DNA of 64,000 bases from Rhipicephalus microplus (GCF_043290135.1 NC_134705.1:39484771-39548770), one strand, 5' to 3'; shown: positions 52,151 through 62,399, counted from the stretch's first letter. The notes: a model not told the origin generated them from the sequence alone. Numbers and translations: made by a program.

Positions 52151-52983
52151 ATGCTCAACAAATGTGTCGTAGAACAATCAAGTAGTCCTTGGGCCTCCCC
52201 TGTCATCCTGTTGAAGAAAAATAACGGTACCTGGCGCTTCGGCGTTGACTATCACCACCTCAAAAAGGTCACGCGAGAGGACGTACACCCGCTACCACGC
52301 ATTGATGGTGCGTTGGACTGCCTGCATGGCGCTACAAGGACCGCGAGAAGACGGCCTTCATTACACCGGACGGTTTACACCAGTTTAAGGTCATGCCTTT
52401 TGGACTATATAACTCCCGTGCCACATTTGAACGACTGATGGACTGTGTGCTGCGTGAATATAAGTGGTCTACTTGTCTTTGTTACCTAGACGATGTGATA
52501 GTCTTTTCATCGACTTTCGAAAGCCACCTGACCCGTCTCGCTGCAACTCTCGCAGTTTTCAGAACAGCTAGGCTACAACTCAATTGCAAGAAATCTCAAT
52601 TTAGCAGCCGTCAGATTGCCATTCTGGGCCATCTAGTACACGCCGATGGCGTCCATCCAGATCCCGAAAAGATCCGCGCCATCCGTAGCTTTTCGTTGCC
52701 CCGTTCTACATCCGACGTCCGGAGCTTCATTGACTTAAGTTTGTACTTCCGTCGTTTTGCGAAAAACTTCGTCGAAGTTGCCAGGCCACTCACAGATTTG
52801 CTGAAGAAGGATACCACGTTCTCATGGGGCCCTGAGCAGGCTCAAGCGTTCACTGCTCTCATCGGCTACTTAACTATGCCCCCAATACTTGTCCTCTTTA
52901 TCCCTTCTGCTGCCACAGAAGTTCGCATCGACGCCAGTGGTCACAGTATCAGCATAGTTCTCGCTCAGCGGCACCACGGCTGA
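52151..52983 (+). pseudogene. Gypsy G reverse transcriptase and RNase H start
   Basis: RT fingers: EQSSSPWASPVILLKKNNGT and DYHHLKKVTREDVHPLPRID. A frameshift and short deletion at about 52325 removes part of the palm. The 196-codon frame 52393-52983 then gives MPFGLYNSRATFERLMDCVL and CLCYLDDVIVFSS (catalytic YLDD intact). It continues through thumb and connection (FSWGPEQAQAFTALIGYL) to the RNase H start (EVRIDASGHSISIVLAQ), where a stop falls. Confidence 0.85.
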
Positions 52984-53229
52984 TAGGGCGTGATAACTCA
53001 CGCCAGTCTCCTGCTTTCCCCCCTTGAGAGGAATTATTCCATCACCGAGAGAGAGCAGCAGCTCCTACTTTGATGGAGACAGAGTCCCGTTTCTTTCAGG
53101 TACTCTACGGTAACATCCAAGGCTTCCCGATGAGAGCTGCATAGCCACGTCAGACTACCTACCCCGCCAAAAATTGATGTCGGGCACTAGAGCGCACGGC
53201 TTGATCTCTAGACTCAAGCCGGCTGCTCT

Positions 53230-53400
53230 GAGAGACATTTTCTTCACTATAAGCGTTTTCCCACGTTTAGGTCTGAAATGAATTGCAGAAGACGTTTGTG
53301 TGTGGTGTTGTGAAATGCTTTGGCGAGATCTAACGCTAAAATACCTATGAAGTCCCTGGTGTTCACGTCGATTATTTTCAGTCTGATCAGCAGCAGGTGA
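53230..53400 (-). pseudogene. LINE reverse transcriptase fragment
   Basis: The minus strand reads VNTRDFIGILALDLAKAFHN then THKRLLQFISDLNVGKRL, the RT motif A region of a non-LTR element (LALDLxKAFDNVxHxxLL pattern). It is only about 55 codons, wedged between Gypsy G and a minus-strand Gypsy integrase piece. Confidence 0.65.
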
Positions 53401-53419
53401 AATATTTGCAGCCGAATGG

Positions 53420-53770
53420 TCCCCAGGTTGGCGTGATAGCTGCCACTGGCCCTCGGTAGAGAATGAGCAGGCAAGCTGGCGGCTTTCTTCCGCATGTGGA
53501 GCATCTCCGGACAGAGGAGTACTTTGTGACTCATCAGGCTTGTGTAGAAGAATATTGTCTACTGTATTGGAAGGTTCTCGTCCGTAGAGAATAAAGTACG
53601 GTGAAAACCCAGTAGTTGCTTGCATGGTAGTATTATACGCGTAAGTGACGAACGCGAGAACTTGGTCCCGATTTGAATGATCAGAGGCGACTTACATGGA
53701 AAGCATATCGCCAAGAGAATGGTTGAAGCGCTTCGTCATGCTATTCGTCGAGGGTGATACGGCTTACTTG
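53420..53770 (-). pseudogene. Gypsy integrase fragment, minus strand
   Basis: QATTGFSPYFILYGREPSNT followed by HAEESRQLACSFSTEGQ is the end of a Ty3/Gypsy integrase core and its downstream helix. Upstream pieces to about 53770 fit the Glu region in other frames. It is truncated at both ends, abutting the LINE fragment and the Gypsy H LTR. Confidence 0.65.
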
Positions 53771-53797
53771 TCCGGTGCATGATTCGGAATTCGTTGA

Positions 53798-54012
53798 TCT
53801 AGCGGCCATTATCATAATGGACCGCCTATTAATGTTGGCGCGCTCAGGCGCATGTGCGCGGCCCTGCATTTTGTTACTCGGGTGGCGTGCTCTCCATTTG
53901 AAAGAAAATAAAACGTAGTTCTGCACTGGCCACCGGTGTGAAGAGGTTGCTTTTTGTTTTCGCTTGCCGCCACAGGCATGATTATAGAGGACCTAACATC
54001 GGTCCCTGTAAC
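53798..54012 (+). repeat. Gypsy H 5' LTR
   Basis: About 215 bp, contains AATAAAACG near 53908 and ends next to the primer site at 54014. Confidence 0.8.
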
Positions 54013-54013
54013 G

Positions 54014-54030
54014 TGGTGACCCGGACGTGA
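54014..54030 (+). other. Gypsy H primer-binding site
   Basis: TGGTGACCCGGACGTGA immediately after the LTR. From memory this resembles the site complementary to the 3' end of tRNA-Trp used by CsRn1-like elements. Confidence 0.55.
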
Positions 54031-54054
54031 GTACCGCAAGGCGAGCACTGCGTC

Positions 54055-54638
54055 ATGAGCGAGACCGCGTACGACAGACCTACGATCGGCACGGAGGCAT
54101 CGCAATGGTGTAGATTCACCTGCCGTTGTTTCGGCCACAAAATCCTGCCGCCTGGTTTACGCACATCGAGGCAATATTCACCCTTCGGCGCGTTACTTCG
54201 CAGCAAACGAAGTACCAGTACGCTGTCTCAGCACTCTCAACGTACATGGTTCTAGAGTTGCATTACCTTGTGGGTGTGCCCCCCAAAAGTGATCCTAAAG
54301 ACCACTTCAGAGCAACGGTGCTTCAACGCAAGTCTGTGCTTCTCAGCAGGCACCGTCAGAAGCTTCTCAATGGGGACGAGCTCGGTGACCGGCGACCGTC
54401 AGTATTGTGTCACATGCAGCGGCTTCTCAGCGACTGTCGGTTGGACGCAAACAGTCCGCTGCTGCGAAAGCTGTTCCTTCAGCGCCTGACGCAGAGCATG
54501 GTTATTGCTTTGGCTACCATACCAGGCAACCTGCCTCTCAACAGGCTGGCAGAGCAGGCCGATCGCGTCACTGACTATTCAGCAAGAGATACTGTAGCTA
54601 CGACATCTACCATTCCGCTCTTACAACTCGAAGACTAA
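54055..54638 (+). pseudogene. Gypsy H gag
   Basis: The start ATG is at 54055. After about 27 codons the frame shifts; the main body is 54126-54638 (170 codons): NPAAWFTHIEAIFTLRRVTS, QTKYQYAVSALSTYMVLEL, then FLQRLTQSMVIALATIPGN. This is the compact capsid of CsRn1-like gags. No zinc knuckle is obvious, which is typical of that lineage or due to decay. Confidence 0.8.
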
Positions 54639-54862
54639 CAGTGTCGCCTCGAGAAATTAATCAATCACCTTGCTGAGACTGTAAACGCACTACAGTCACC
54701 ATCCCAGCCTCATGCACGAGACGGCGATTGCTGTTCGAAAACTTCTTCGAGATCTCTCTCCCGTTCAGGTCCTTGTCAACCCGTGTACTGCTGGTATGAC
54801 TGCACCTTCACTGCCAGCGCACATCTATGCCGACCTCCTTGTAACTGGCAAGGAAACATACC

Positions 54863-55384
54863 GTGGAGCCACTGATAAGGGCCAGTGACCCTTGTCATAT
54901 GACAAGCCGCCTCTTCTACGTCACTGACAGGATTGCCGGATGTCGATTTCTCGTGGACACAAGTACAGAGGTCAGTGTCGTTCCTGCGGTGCGACTGGAC
55001 CAGCAACGCTCTCTAAAAACTGCACCCCTTCAAGCAGCCAACAACTCTCCCCTCAACACATATAGTCAGTGGTCTCTTACCATTCATATGCGTGGCTGGC
55101 GCACCTTCAGATGGAGATTCATTGTTGCAGACGTATGCATGGCCTTATTGGGTGCTGATTTTCTGACTCATTTCGCCCTCAGTGTTGACCTCCGCGCACG
55201 TCGACTCGTCGACAGAATGACTAGTATGTTGATACAGGGTATTTTTGCACCTCCAACAACTACCACTCGAACATCGCCACAGATACCATCGTCTATGTTC
55301 GCCTCAATTCTGTCCGACTTTCCAGCCATCACGGAACCTTCAACCTTGAGCTGCCAGTCGATCGCAATGTCACACATCATGTAG
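54863..55384 (+). pseudogene. Gypsy H aspartic protease
   Basis: A 173-codon frame. RLFYVTDRIAGCRFLVDTST carries the active site; the usual DTG is DTS, so Gly is replaced next to the catalytic Asp. CMALLGADFLTHFALSVDLR holds the second conserved segment. The C-terminal part is the linker to RT. Confidence 0.8.
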
Positions 55385-56190
55385 TCACTACTGGCCCTCT
55401 AGTATTTTGCCGACCCAGCCGCCTCGCTGGAAACCGCCTTGCCATCGCCAAAAGAAAATTCGAGCACATGCTGCAACTGGGCATCATACGTCCTTCGTCG
55501 AGCACCTGGTCGTAAGCTCTGCACATGGTACTAATGCGTGGCCCGGAGATTGGCGCCCGAGTGGCGACTACACTACTTTTAACGCGCGCACCGTCCCTGA
55601 TCGGTATCCCCTCCCTAGCATTCACGACTTCTCTGCCGACCCCGAAACGTGTTGATATTCAGCAAAATAGACTTCGTAAAGGCCTACCCCCAGATTCCGG
55701 TTATGCCAGGAGGCATTTTCAAGACTGCGATTGTGACATCATTTGTGCTTTTCGAGTACGTTCGCATGCCCTTGTGGGTGAGAAATGCTGCTCAGACGTC
55801 CCAGAGGTTTAACAATTAAGTAACCCGTGGATTACTCTTCGTATCTGCGTATCTTGACAACCTCTTGGCAGCTAGTGCTTCTCCCAAACACCATTGCAAC
55901 AATTTTTGCCTGCTATTGTCTCGTCTTCAGAAACATGGCCTTCTCATCAACCCCACGAAATTTGTCTTTGGTGTTGAAGACATCAAGTTCTTAGGACATC
56001 GTGCGACTAGCGAGGGCATCAGACCGTTGGACAAGAAAGTCCTTCACCCAACGTCTATACTAAAACTCCACGAGGTTCTTGGGCTGCCCACCTTCCACTG
56101 CCGGTTTCTCCCCAACATCGTCCGCATATTGATACCGCTCACCAGCCTACCCGAGACCACTAAATCTCCGTCATCCCCCTTGATATAGAC
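55385..56190 (+). pseudogene. Gypsy H reverse transcriptase
   Basis: RT fingers: [20 protein letters not shown], then [20 protein letters not shown] (55407-55655). The palm is broken across frames (RMPLWVRNAAQTSQRF-like and a degraded YLDN at about 55850). Thumb: LLSRLQKHGLLINPTKFVFG and DIKFLGHRATSEGIRPLDKK (55865-56188). The catalytic tetrad appears as YLDN rather than YLDD. Confidence 0.75.
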
Positions 56191-56777
56191 ACCTGATGCC
56201 AAATCTTCTTTTCAAGCTGCCAAAAACGCACTGGCAGACGCCAAACTGCTGCTGCATCCTCTGCATGTTGCACCAATGCGTCTAGTTGGCTGCGTCTTGT
56301 TGGCACCGCTGCATATAGTGTGGCTGTCGGCGCCGTGTTCGAGCAGTTTCAACGCATCTGCTGGTATCCCCTTAGGTTTTTGTTGCAGAAACTAAAAGCT
56401 GCAGAAACGCGCTACAGCACGCTCGGTCGAGAGCTGTTGGCAGTTTACTTAGGCATTTGACATTTCTGACACCTACTGGAGGGCTCACGCTTTCACATAC
56501 TCACGAACCGCAAGCCGTTGACATTTGCTTTTCGCGGTATTCACGACACTTATACCACACAGTAAATACGACACCTCAAAGTTATTTCCGAATTCACCAT
56601 GGACGTTCGATACATTGAAGGCCCAGTCCACGCACCCGCAGATGCAATCTCCCGTATCGATGCTAATTCAGCACCCACACTTGACAACGAAAAAATCACC
56701 TTGGCGCAACTTACAGACGGTGAACTTCGGGACATCCGCTCATTCACCATATTGCTGGCGCTGACTGACGTTCCCCT
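56190..56777 (+). pseudogene. Gypsy H RNase H and linker
   Basis: RNase H pieces in several frames (56190-56550), including KLKAAETRYSTLGRELLAVY. The tail reads VRYIEGPVHAPADAISRIDA and EKITLAQLTDGELRD, the linker before integrase, up to the SINE insertion at 56778. Confidence 0.7.
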
Positions 56778-57019
56778 GCCCCGCCGCGGTGGTCTAGTGG
56801 CTAAGGTACTCGGCTGCTGACCCGCAGGTCGCGGGTTCGATTCCCGGCTGCGGCGGCTGCATTTCCGATGGAGGCGGAAATGTTGTAGGCCCGTGTACTC
56901 AGATTTGGGTGCACGTTAAAGAACCCCAGGTGGTCAAAATTTCCGGAGCCCTCCACTACGGCGTCTCTCATAATCATGTTGTGGTTTTGGGACGTTAAAC
57001 CCTACAAATCAATCAATCA
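56778..57019 (+). mobile_element. tRNA-derived SINE (family 2), copy 4, best preserved
   Basis: Full copy. Head GTGGTCTAGTGGCTAAGGTA (A-box), CGCGGGTTCGATTCCCGG (B-box), body, tail AAACCCTACAAATCAATCAA. Flanked by a perfect 14-bp duplication, ACTGACGTTCCCCT, at 56764-56777 and 57020-57033. Useful as the reference copy of the family. Confidence 0.93.
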
Positions 57020-57033
57020 ACTGACGTTCCCCT

Positions 57034-57960
57034 TCCATTTTAATCAGGCACCGTAACTTGCAACGTGTCACGAGGTCAAACACGACCATTTGTTCCTCTC
57101 CAACTTCGCCGTGCCATATGCAACAAGCTGCACGGCACCAGTCACTCTGAATTTCGTGCTCCTAAGCATCTCATTACGACCCGCTTTGTGTGACCGAGTG
57201 TGAACTCCGACGTACGGTGTTGCGCGCGGGAATGTCTCCAACGTCAACGCTTCAAGACGAGGCGACAAACTAAACCGCCAATTCAATCCTTTTGCCCACC
57301 CGAGGCTCGGTTTCATCACGTTCATATCGACATCGCTGGCCCACTCCCACCGTCTCGAGGTGCTCGCTACATTCTCACCTGTGTGGAGCGTTACACCCGC
57401 TGGCCCGAAGCTTTTCCTCTCGCCAACATAACGGCATTTACCATGGTTTCAGCTCTCAACAGTGGCTGAGTAACACGTTTTGGATGCACCAGCATCGTAA
57501 TCGCCAACCGCAGTCGACAGCTTGAATGCGATTTCTCCCGACAACAGATGGGCCTGCTCGGAGTGCGCCATATTTATACTACCGCATACCACCCATCAGC
57601 GAATAGAATGATTGAAAGCCTTCACCAATCACTTAAAGCCACCTTGATGGCTCGTCAACCTCATTCATCTTAGGCTTAAGACCTTCCTCTCGTACTGCAT
57701 GGCGTGCGCTCGTCTTTCAAAGAAGATCTTGGCTGCACAGCTGTGGAGTTGGTTTATATTCCGATGCTGCGTATGCCTCGGGAGGTTTTCGCGCCAGGTG
57801 CTGTCACAGCGCCCGATGCACACAGCTACGTGGATCGACAGAATGAAACCCGTCTACCTAGCGATAGGCCGAAAATATATGCTTTGAACTTCTTTGCCAC
57901 CGCTGAAACGCAGGCTCCCCTCGATCACCTGACCACTAAGGCTGTTTCTTGGTGCCCAGT
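57034..57960 (+). pseudogene. Gypsy H integrase
   Basis: The zinc head is degenerate (PLQLRRAICNKLHGTSHSEF). The core (57200-57469) has HHVHIDIAGPLPPSRGARYI with the first Asp and RYTRWPEAFPLANI. The Glu-containing segment lies near 57590-57640 (TAYHPSANRMIESLHQSLKA). The C-terminal portion in frame 57704-58003 holds FKEDLGCTAVELVYIPMLRM. At least three stops or frameshifts. Confidence 0.78.
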
Positions 57961-57998
57961 GCATCACTTCCCTTGCTATCAAAGAGGGGGGGGAGCCC

Positions 57999-58215
57999 TC
58001 TAGCAGCCATTGTCATCATCGGCCGCCTAATACTTTTGGCGTGCTCAGGTGTATGTGCATGCCCCTTTGTTTTGTTCCTTGGATGGCATGCTGCTCCGTG
58101 GATGAGAGAAAAGGAAGCTGATATCTGCTCTTGCGAACGGCCTCAAAAGGTTCCTTCTGCTTTCGCTCGCCGCCACACGCATGTTTATAGAGGACCTAAC
58201 CTCGGTCCCTATAGC
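57999..58215 (+). repeat. Gypsy H 3' LTR
   Basis: Partner of 53798-54012, preceded by the purine tract. The ends are approximate because the LTRs are diverged. Confidence 0.78.
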
Positions 58216-58219
58216 TGAG

Positions 58220-58590
58220 TAGTTAATTTAAAGTGTCAGAAAGAAAGGCATGGCCTGTGTCACTTAAGAGCTCGCAAGTCACACCACGACGCAGAACAAA
58301 GTGTCACAGCAAAAACGTTCCAACATCACGGGCTGTGCCAGTCGGTAGCGCGGCTGTTTCAGCATAGCCTGTCAGGTGGTGTAAAGAAACCATAATTCAG
58401 TGGTTACTAGCTAGAGTTGATGGTAGCGGTCTGTAACTGCCAATGCTAACGCGATCAAAATGTCGACTACGACCAGGAAGATATTGTGACAGGTAGACTT
58501 GCCCGAGAGGTAACTTTCAACGTTGGCACTGAGCACAATAGGAAATCAACTTCCGCACTTAGGTATACAAGCCATGCCAATGAAATGTAA
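58220..58590. other. No recognised feature
   Basis: Short spacer between Gypsy H and Gypsy I; no protein or repeat recognised. Confidence 0.4.
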
Positions 58591-58598
58591 GTCGAAAC

Positions 58599-59384
58599 CT
58601 AGCGTGTGTTTAAAACATGTCTGCGTGGGCGCCTGTGGGTCAGCGTGGAAAGCTTTGCACATAACAACTCGGACATGAAGGGGTAGTTGCGTCGATAAAG
58701 GAGGTCGTCGCTTAGGCAAAAGTTGCTAGCCTTGCGGTGGAGAGCACAAGATAGCGAAAAAGTAAGAGGATCAGAAGAATGCCGATAAGACCACTGGCTC
58801 AGAGATCTTTCCTTTGTTCCACCGGCATGTTGCGTAAGGTGGGTGACACAAGTGAACCTTCGAGGGAAAACAGGCAAACACGATCATCCGATATGGGTGA
58901 GCGAGAAATGGCACTGGTGTCCGTGTGCTTACGACTCGATCCGTAATAATGCGGATGTCGTACTCCTTAAGTATGAGTGACCAGCGAGCAAGTCGTCCGG
59001 AACGTTTCTTAAGAGTTGATAGCCAAAAAAGGGCATGGTGGTCAGTGACGATGTAGAATCTGTGACTATACAGATAATGGTGGAATTTCTCAAGGGCGCA
59101 AATATTCGCTAAAACACTTTCTCGGTCACAGAATAGTTAGCCTCGGCTGTCGTCAGAGTTTGTCCTGCGCAGGTGAAGGTACATTCATTAAACCCTGCCT
59201 TTTATTGCGTGAGTACAACGCCAGGTCTGACACTTATGGTATTAGTAAGAACCTCCGTGGGAGTGGCAGGATTCAACTGGTGGAGGTTGTGTGGTGAAGT
59301 TAGCAGGCGGTGTATTTTGGTGAAGGCGTAGTCGCAGGCAGGTGGCCAGGTGGGAAATTCCTTGTCGCCACTAAAAAGGTCCAC
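58599..59384 (-). pseudogene. Gypsy I connection, RNase H and integrase linker
   Basis: Connection: FPTWPPACDYAFTKIHRLLT (59202-59384), then EVLTNTISVRPGVVLTQ and a stop. RNase [16 protein letters not shown], then [20 protein letters not shown] (about 59150-59030) and [18 protein letters not shown]. Linker: NFCLSDDLLYRRNYPF. Several frame breaks. Confidence 0.75.
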
Positions 59385-59790
59385 CAGGAGCGACCATATG
59401 GAAACAAAATTTCGAATAAAGCGTCAGAAATATCTTGTGAGATATGGTCGATAGGCGACCGAAACAAGAAGCATGGCTGTCAAAAAAAGTGCGAACATTT
59501 TGCAGCAGGTTGACAATCTGGCTTCGTATGGAAGAAGGCGTTGCTACATCGAATGAGCGGTGGAAAGCGTCAGGGAGTGACTGGTCAACAGCAGCATCAG
59601 AAGTGAGTGCACTGAGGTCCATAAAAAGTGAACTAGATGGGGTGCCAAAATGGTGACAGGCGTCGATAAAATACAGGTGACGGAGATATTCATCAAGAAA
59701 AAAAGGCAAAGCCATTGAAGCGTGTTGTAAACAAGCATCTTCGCGGTGCCATGGTGGAGAGTGAGGAGAGCAACGGACAGAGAAGGACAT
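59371..59790 (-). pseudogene. Gypsy I protease-RT linker
   Basis: The 139-codon frame ends with VNLLQNVRTFFDSHASCFGR and STISHKI, the segment before the RT fingers in several Gypsy families (RASFD...LGRTSTVSHxI pattern). The RT fingers and palm should follow but are missing. Confidence 0.6.
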
Positions 59791-60096
59791 TTGCGTTTAA
59801 CGAACAGGTAAGAGGGCGTAAATCAAACATAACTATCGAAAATGGAGGCACACGACACTCACAAGCAGAAAAAAGCGTGGTGGGATGGTGCCGTCGTCGG
59901 ACACAGAAACCTTATAATATGGGAGGGAGGCTTCGACAGCGTCAAGCTCAGGAAGTGCAGAAAGTCAATGACATCATTATGATTCGCAAGTCACAGTCGA
60001 GTATTATGTCTTGGGAATACTAAAACAGCACGACAAATTCGACTATACACACGAGCCTTCGGATGGCAACCAGTGGGGTACAGGCTGCGAGAGGTG

Positions 60097-60282
60097 TTAC
60101 ACATTGCGCGTAGCCATTCTAAAAGAGGGGCCGAATAATGGCGCCAGAACTTTGCGGAGTTTGCGGCACAGCTGCGTGGAACAGACGCATACAGCGGCTC
60201 CGGTGTCGACAAACGCCACGACGACAATACGGTCGACTGACACTTTATAACATTGGCTGAAAAGAGGCGAAGACGTTTGCAT
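60097..60282 (-). pseudogene. Gypsy I aspartic protease
   Basis: Sixty-one codons: VSVDRIVVVAFVDTGAAVCV with the intact DTGA active site, then LCRKLRKVLAPLFGP. A stop follows. Confidence 0.75.
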
Positions 60283-60309
60283 AGTGATGCGGCGAAGTTC
60301 GTGCCTCAG

Positions 60310-60640
60310 AAACTGCGGCAGTTAGTTTTACTGCTCGGTGGGTCCGGAACGTCAACGCATAGCGGAACGCGAACGATGACGGGAAGATGGGCAGCGGTTG
60401 GTTGGGCCGAATGGGCGATCAGGGGGAAAGGAAGAGGAACGATGGCTGGAAGGCGCTCCGCAAAACACAGGGCCGAAATACAGCATTCATTGTAAAAGAA
60501 CTTGTTTTTGGGATAGTTTGTATAACATTTATTAAATTAATCTGAGCGCAAACACACGACACATTCGCGCAAACACACGCACCCAGGCACCAAACACGCA
60601 CAGCGCTCACTTCCAACTGATTAGTCATAGCACTCATGCT
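60310..60640. other. No recognised feature
   Basis: Possibly remains of Gypsy I gag; the frames show no clear motif. Confidence 0.3.
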
Positions 60641-60649
60641 TGAATATAT

Positions 60650-60970
60650 ACCTGGTACAAATGCGCGCAATACCATCAAGTAAGGCCAACATACACTATC
60701 CAGACATGCAGATTATTATTTCACAGCCTAGAACCGATAAACTGGGATTCAGGTGAGAACAGCTATAGTGAAGGGGTGCTTAAACATTAATCGTTATTTT
60801 TTTACGAAAAAGGCATCTAAGACTTCACGTGCAGTTTTTCTTGTACTTCTGCCGAGAACATTTGTCTCAGAAAATCGCGCCATACAACCACACGAAATGA
60901 CATGCGCAACCTGGTGCGCATACTTGACATCTCGTTTTGTTAATTTTTGGGCATGTTCCCTGAACCAGTC
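60650..60970 (-). repeat. PLE-2 left inverted arm
   Basis: Reverse complement of 61790-62137 with moderate divergence. Matching blocks include AGTGAAGGGGTGCTTA, AAACTGGGATTCA versus TGAATACCAGTTT, and GGTGCGCATACTTG. The first part of the plus frame starting at 60753 is antisense to the GIY-YIG end and not a real protein. Confidence 0.8.
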
Positions 60971-60974
60971 CTTC

Positions 60975-61560
60975 CTTCATCGGCAGAGAATTCGCATTGG
61001 CTCCTGTGTCGCACCAGTCCTCTGTGATATATTTTTAGTGGAAGTAGATGGAAACTTGAATAATGATATTAAAAGCGGGGTGGTTTTAAAGGTTTCCAAA
61101 ACGTCAATAATTTTTAATTGTTTTAAGTGAGCAGAATGACCTTAAATTCAATGACTCCAATTTAAATGTCTTAGGAGACTAGAACAGGGGCTTTATTTTA
61201 CTGTTAAATTACTGCAACAAGCTTGTCCACAATTTTTAGACTCGATTTGCACATGGAACTATGAGCATTTTTGCTGGTTTTATCATCTTCGCGTTAAGAA
61301 AGAGCTGTTGCCTTACGATTCTGCCCTTTAAAAAATTTTAAAGAGGGGCGTACCCTCTCTTTGCTTTAAGTCGGTGTTGAGGAAGTCATGCCCACACAGC
61401 ATCGAACATAGTTTCCTTATTCAGGTGAGCCGATTAAAGGCTGCTGGGTTCCCTCGATCGGTCATTACGGCCGTTGCTGAATCTCTTCTCTAGAAGCTTA
61501 AACGTGAAACACGGGAAGCAATGATTGCTACCCAGCCCTGAAGGATTAAGCCACGGGTTT
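60975..61560 (+). pseudogene. PLE-2 reverse transcriptase C-terminal part
   Basis: HRQRIRIGSCVAPVLCDIFL then DGNLNNDIKSGVVLKV match the Penelope RT motif GICIGSxxAPVLxDIFL. The next motif (FRYVDD) is replaced by broken sequence. A later piece, VSRLKAAGFPRSVITAVAES (about 61422-61485), is the linker before the nuclease. Two or more frame breaks. Confidence 0.75.
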
Positions 61561-61973
61561 TGCCTTACATTCACAAGGTCTTGCGCAATTTCAAGAAAGT
61601 CGCGGGTAGGCACGGTGTCCCAATGTTGTCTTCGGCACTCGAGAAAATTGGGAAACAGTGTCAACGTATTTGGAGCAGCAAAAAGCGCGGCTGCGAGAAG
61701 AAACATGAAAGGCCCTATGTTAAATGTTCTACGGTGGTCGTGTACTCGATTCCATTAACCTGCGGCAAAGCGAACATCAGTCAAACCGAAAGGTGTGTCA
61801 ATGATCTGTTAAGGAATCATGCCGAAAAATTACGAAAACGAGATGACAAGTATGCGCACCTGGTTACACTTGTCACTTTGTGTGGTTGTGAGGCACAATT
61901 TTCTGAGACAAAGATCCTTAGCAGAAGCGCAAGAAAAACGGCACTTGAAGTGTTACAGGACTTTTTTTCATAG
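61560..61973 (+). pseudogene. PLE-2 GIY-YIG endonuclease domain
   Basis: A 137-codon open frame. YIHKVLRNFKKVAGRHGVPM precedes the nuclease. The GIY-like strand is VVVYSIPLTCGK; the YIG-like strand is ANISQTERCVNDLLRNHAEK with the conserved Arg of the helix. A Cys/His-type finger (LCGCEAQF) and the terminal helix follow. In intact elements this nuclease nicks the target DNA. The first Tyr/Gly positions have drifted, so activity is unlikely. Confidence 0.78.
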
Positions 61974-62137
61974 AAAAAAATAAGAATTACTGTGTAAGCA
62001 CCCCTTCACTATATCTGTTCCCACGTGAATACCAGTTTATCGGTTCTAAGCTGTGAAATGATAATCTGTATGTCTAGATTGTGTATGTTGTTGGCCTTTT
62101 TTGATGTTATCGCACGCATGTGTCCCTTGTATACTGG
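61790..62137 (+). repeat. PLE-2 right inverted arm
   Basis: Pairs with 60650-60970. It covers the end of the nuclease frame and the 3' UTR. Confidence 0.8.
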
Positions 62138-62380
62138 TTGATTGATTTATGGGGTTTAATGTCCCAAAACCATCATATGATTATGAGAGACGCCATAGTG
62201 GAGGGCTCCGGAAATTTCGACCACCTGGTGTTCTTTAACGTGCGCCCAAATCTGAGCACACGGGCCTACAACATTTCCGTCTCCATCGGAAATGCAGTCG
62301 CCGCAGCCGGAATTCGGTCCCGCGCCCTGCGGATCAGCAGCCGAGTACCTTAGCCACTAGACCACTACGGCGGGGCCCCA
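62138..62380 (-). mobile_element. tRNA-derived SINE (family 2), copy 5
   Basis: Minus-strand full copy with tail TTGATTGATTTATGGGGTTT at its left end. A perfect 10-bp duplication, TGTATACTGG, flanks it (62128-62137 and 62381-62390). It inserted into the 3' UTR arm of PLE-2. Confidence 0.92.
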
Positions 62381-62399
62381 TGTATACTGGGTTTCTTAG

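Larger units (their letters stand above)
50750..53140 (+). mobile_element. Gypsy G: protease-to-RNase H fragment
   Basis: Plus-strand pol fragment with protease (50990-51245), linker, RT (52151-52810) and RNase H start (52900-53090). It is interrupted by a SINE at 51428-51668. No LTRs, gag or integrase are seen. Two copies of ATGCTTCTAGCATGTTCA (50745-50800) mark the left edge. Confidence 0.75.
53798..58215 (+). mobile_element. Gypsy H: full-length Ty3/Gypsy, CsRn1-like, with SINE
   Basis: Two ~215-bp LTRs (53798-54012 and 57999-58215) share TAGCRGCCATT, TTTCGCTYGCCGCCACA and ATAGAGGACCTAAC blocks. The 5' LTR is followed by TGGTGACCCGGACGTGA, resembling the tRNA-Trp-type primer site of CsRn1-like elements. 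The 3' LTR follows a purine tract (AAAGAGGGGGGGG). Gag, protease, RT, RNase H and integrase are all present but broken. A SINE with a 14-bp duplication sits in the RNase H-integrase linker. Confidence 0.85.
58600..60300 (-). mobile_element. Gypsy I: truncated Ty3/Gypsy pol, minus strand
   Basis: Minus strand order: protease (60282-60100), protease-RT linker (59790-59400), connection (59384-59202), RNase H (59150-58930), linker to integrase (58877-58599). The RT palm is absent at about 59400, indicating an internal deletion. No LTR, gag or integrase core. Confidence 0.7.
60650..62390 (+). mobile_element. Penelope-like element 2 with inverted 3'-end copy
   Basis: Plus-strand RT and GIY-YIG pieces (60975-61973) are followed by a 3' UTR to about 62140. 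The left flank, 60650-60970, is an inverted copy of the 3' end (the last ~180 bases of coding plus UTR), giving inverted arms of over 300 bp. The right arm is split by a SINE at 62138-62380. Confidence 0.75.

Noticed and set aside
60753..61130. 125-codon frame as one protein
   Set aside because: Its first ~75 codons are antisense to the inverted nuclease end; only the last ~50 codons are genuine Penelope RT.
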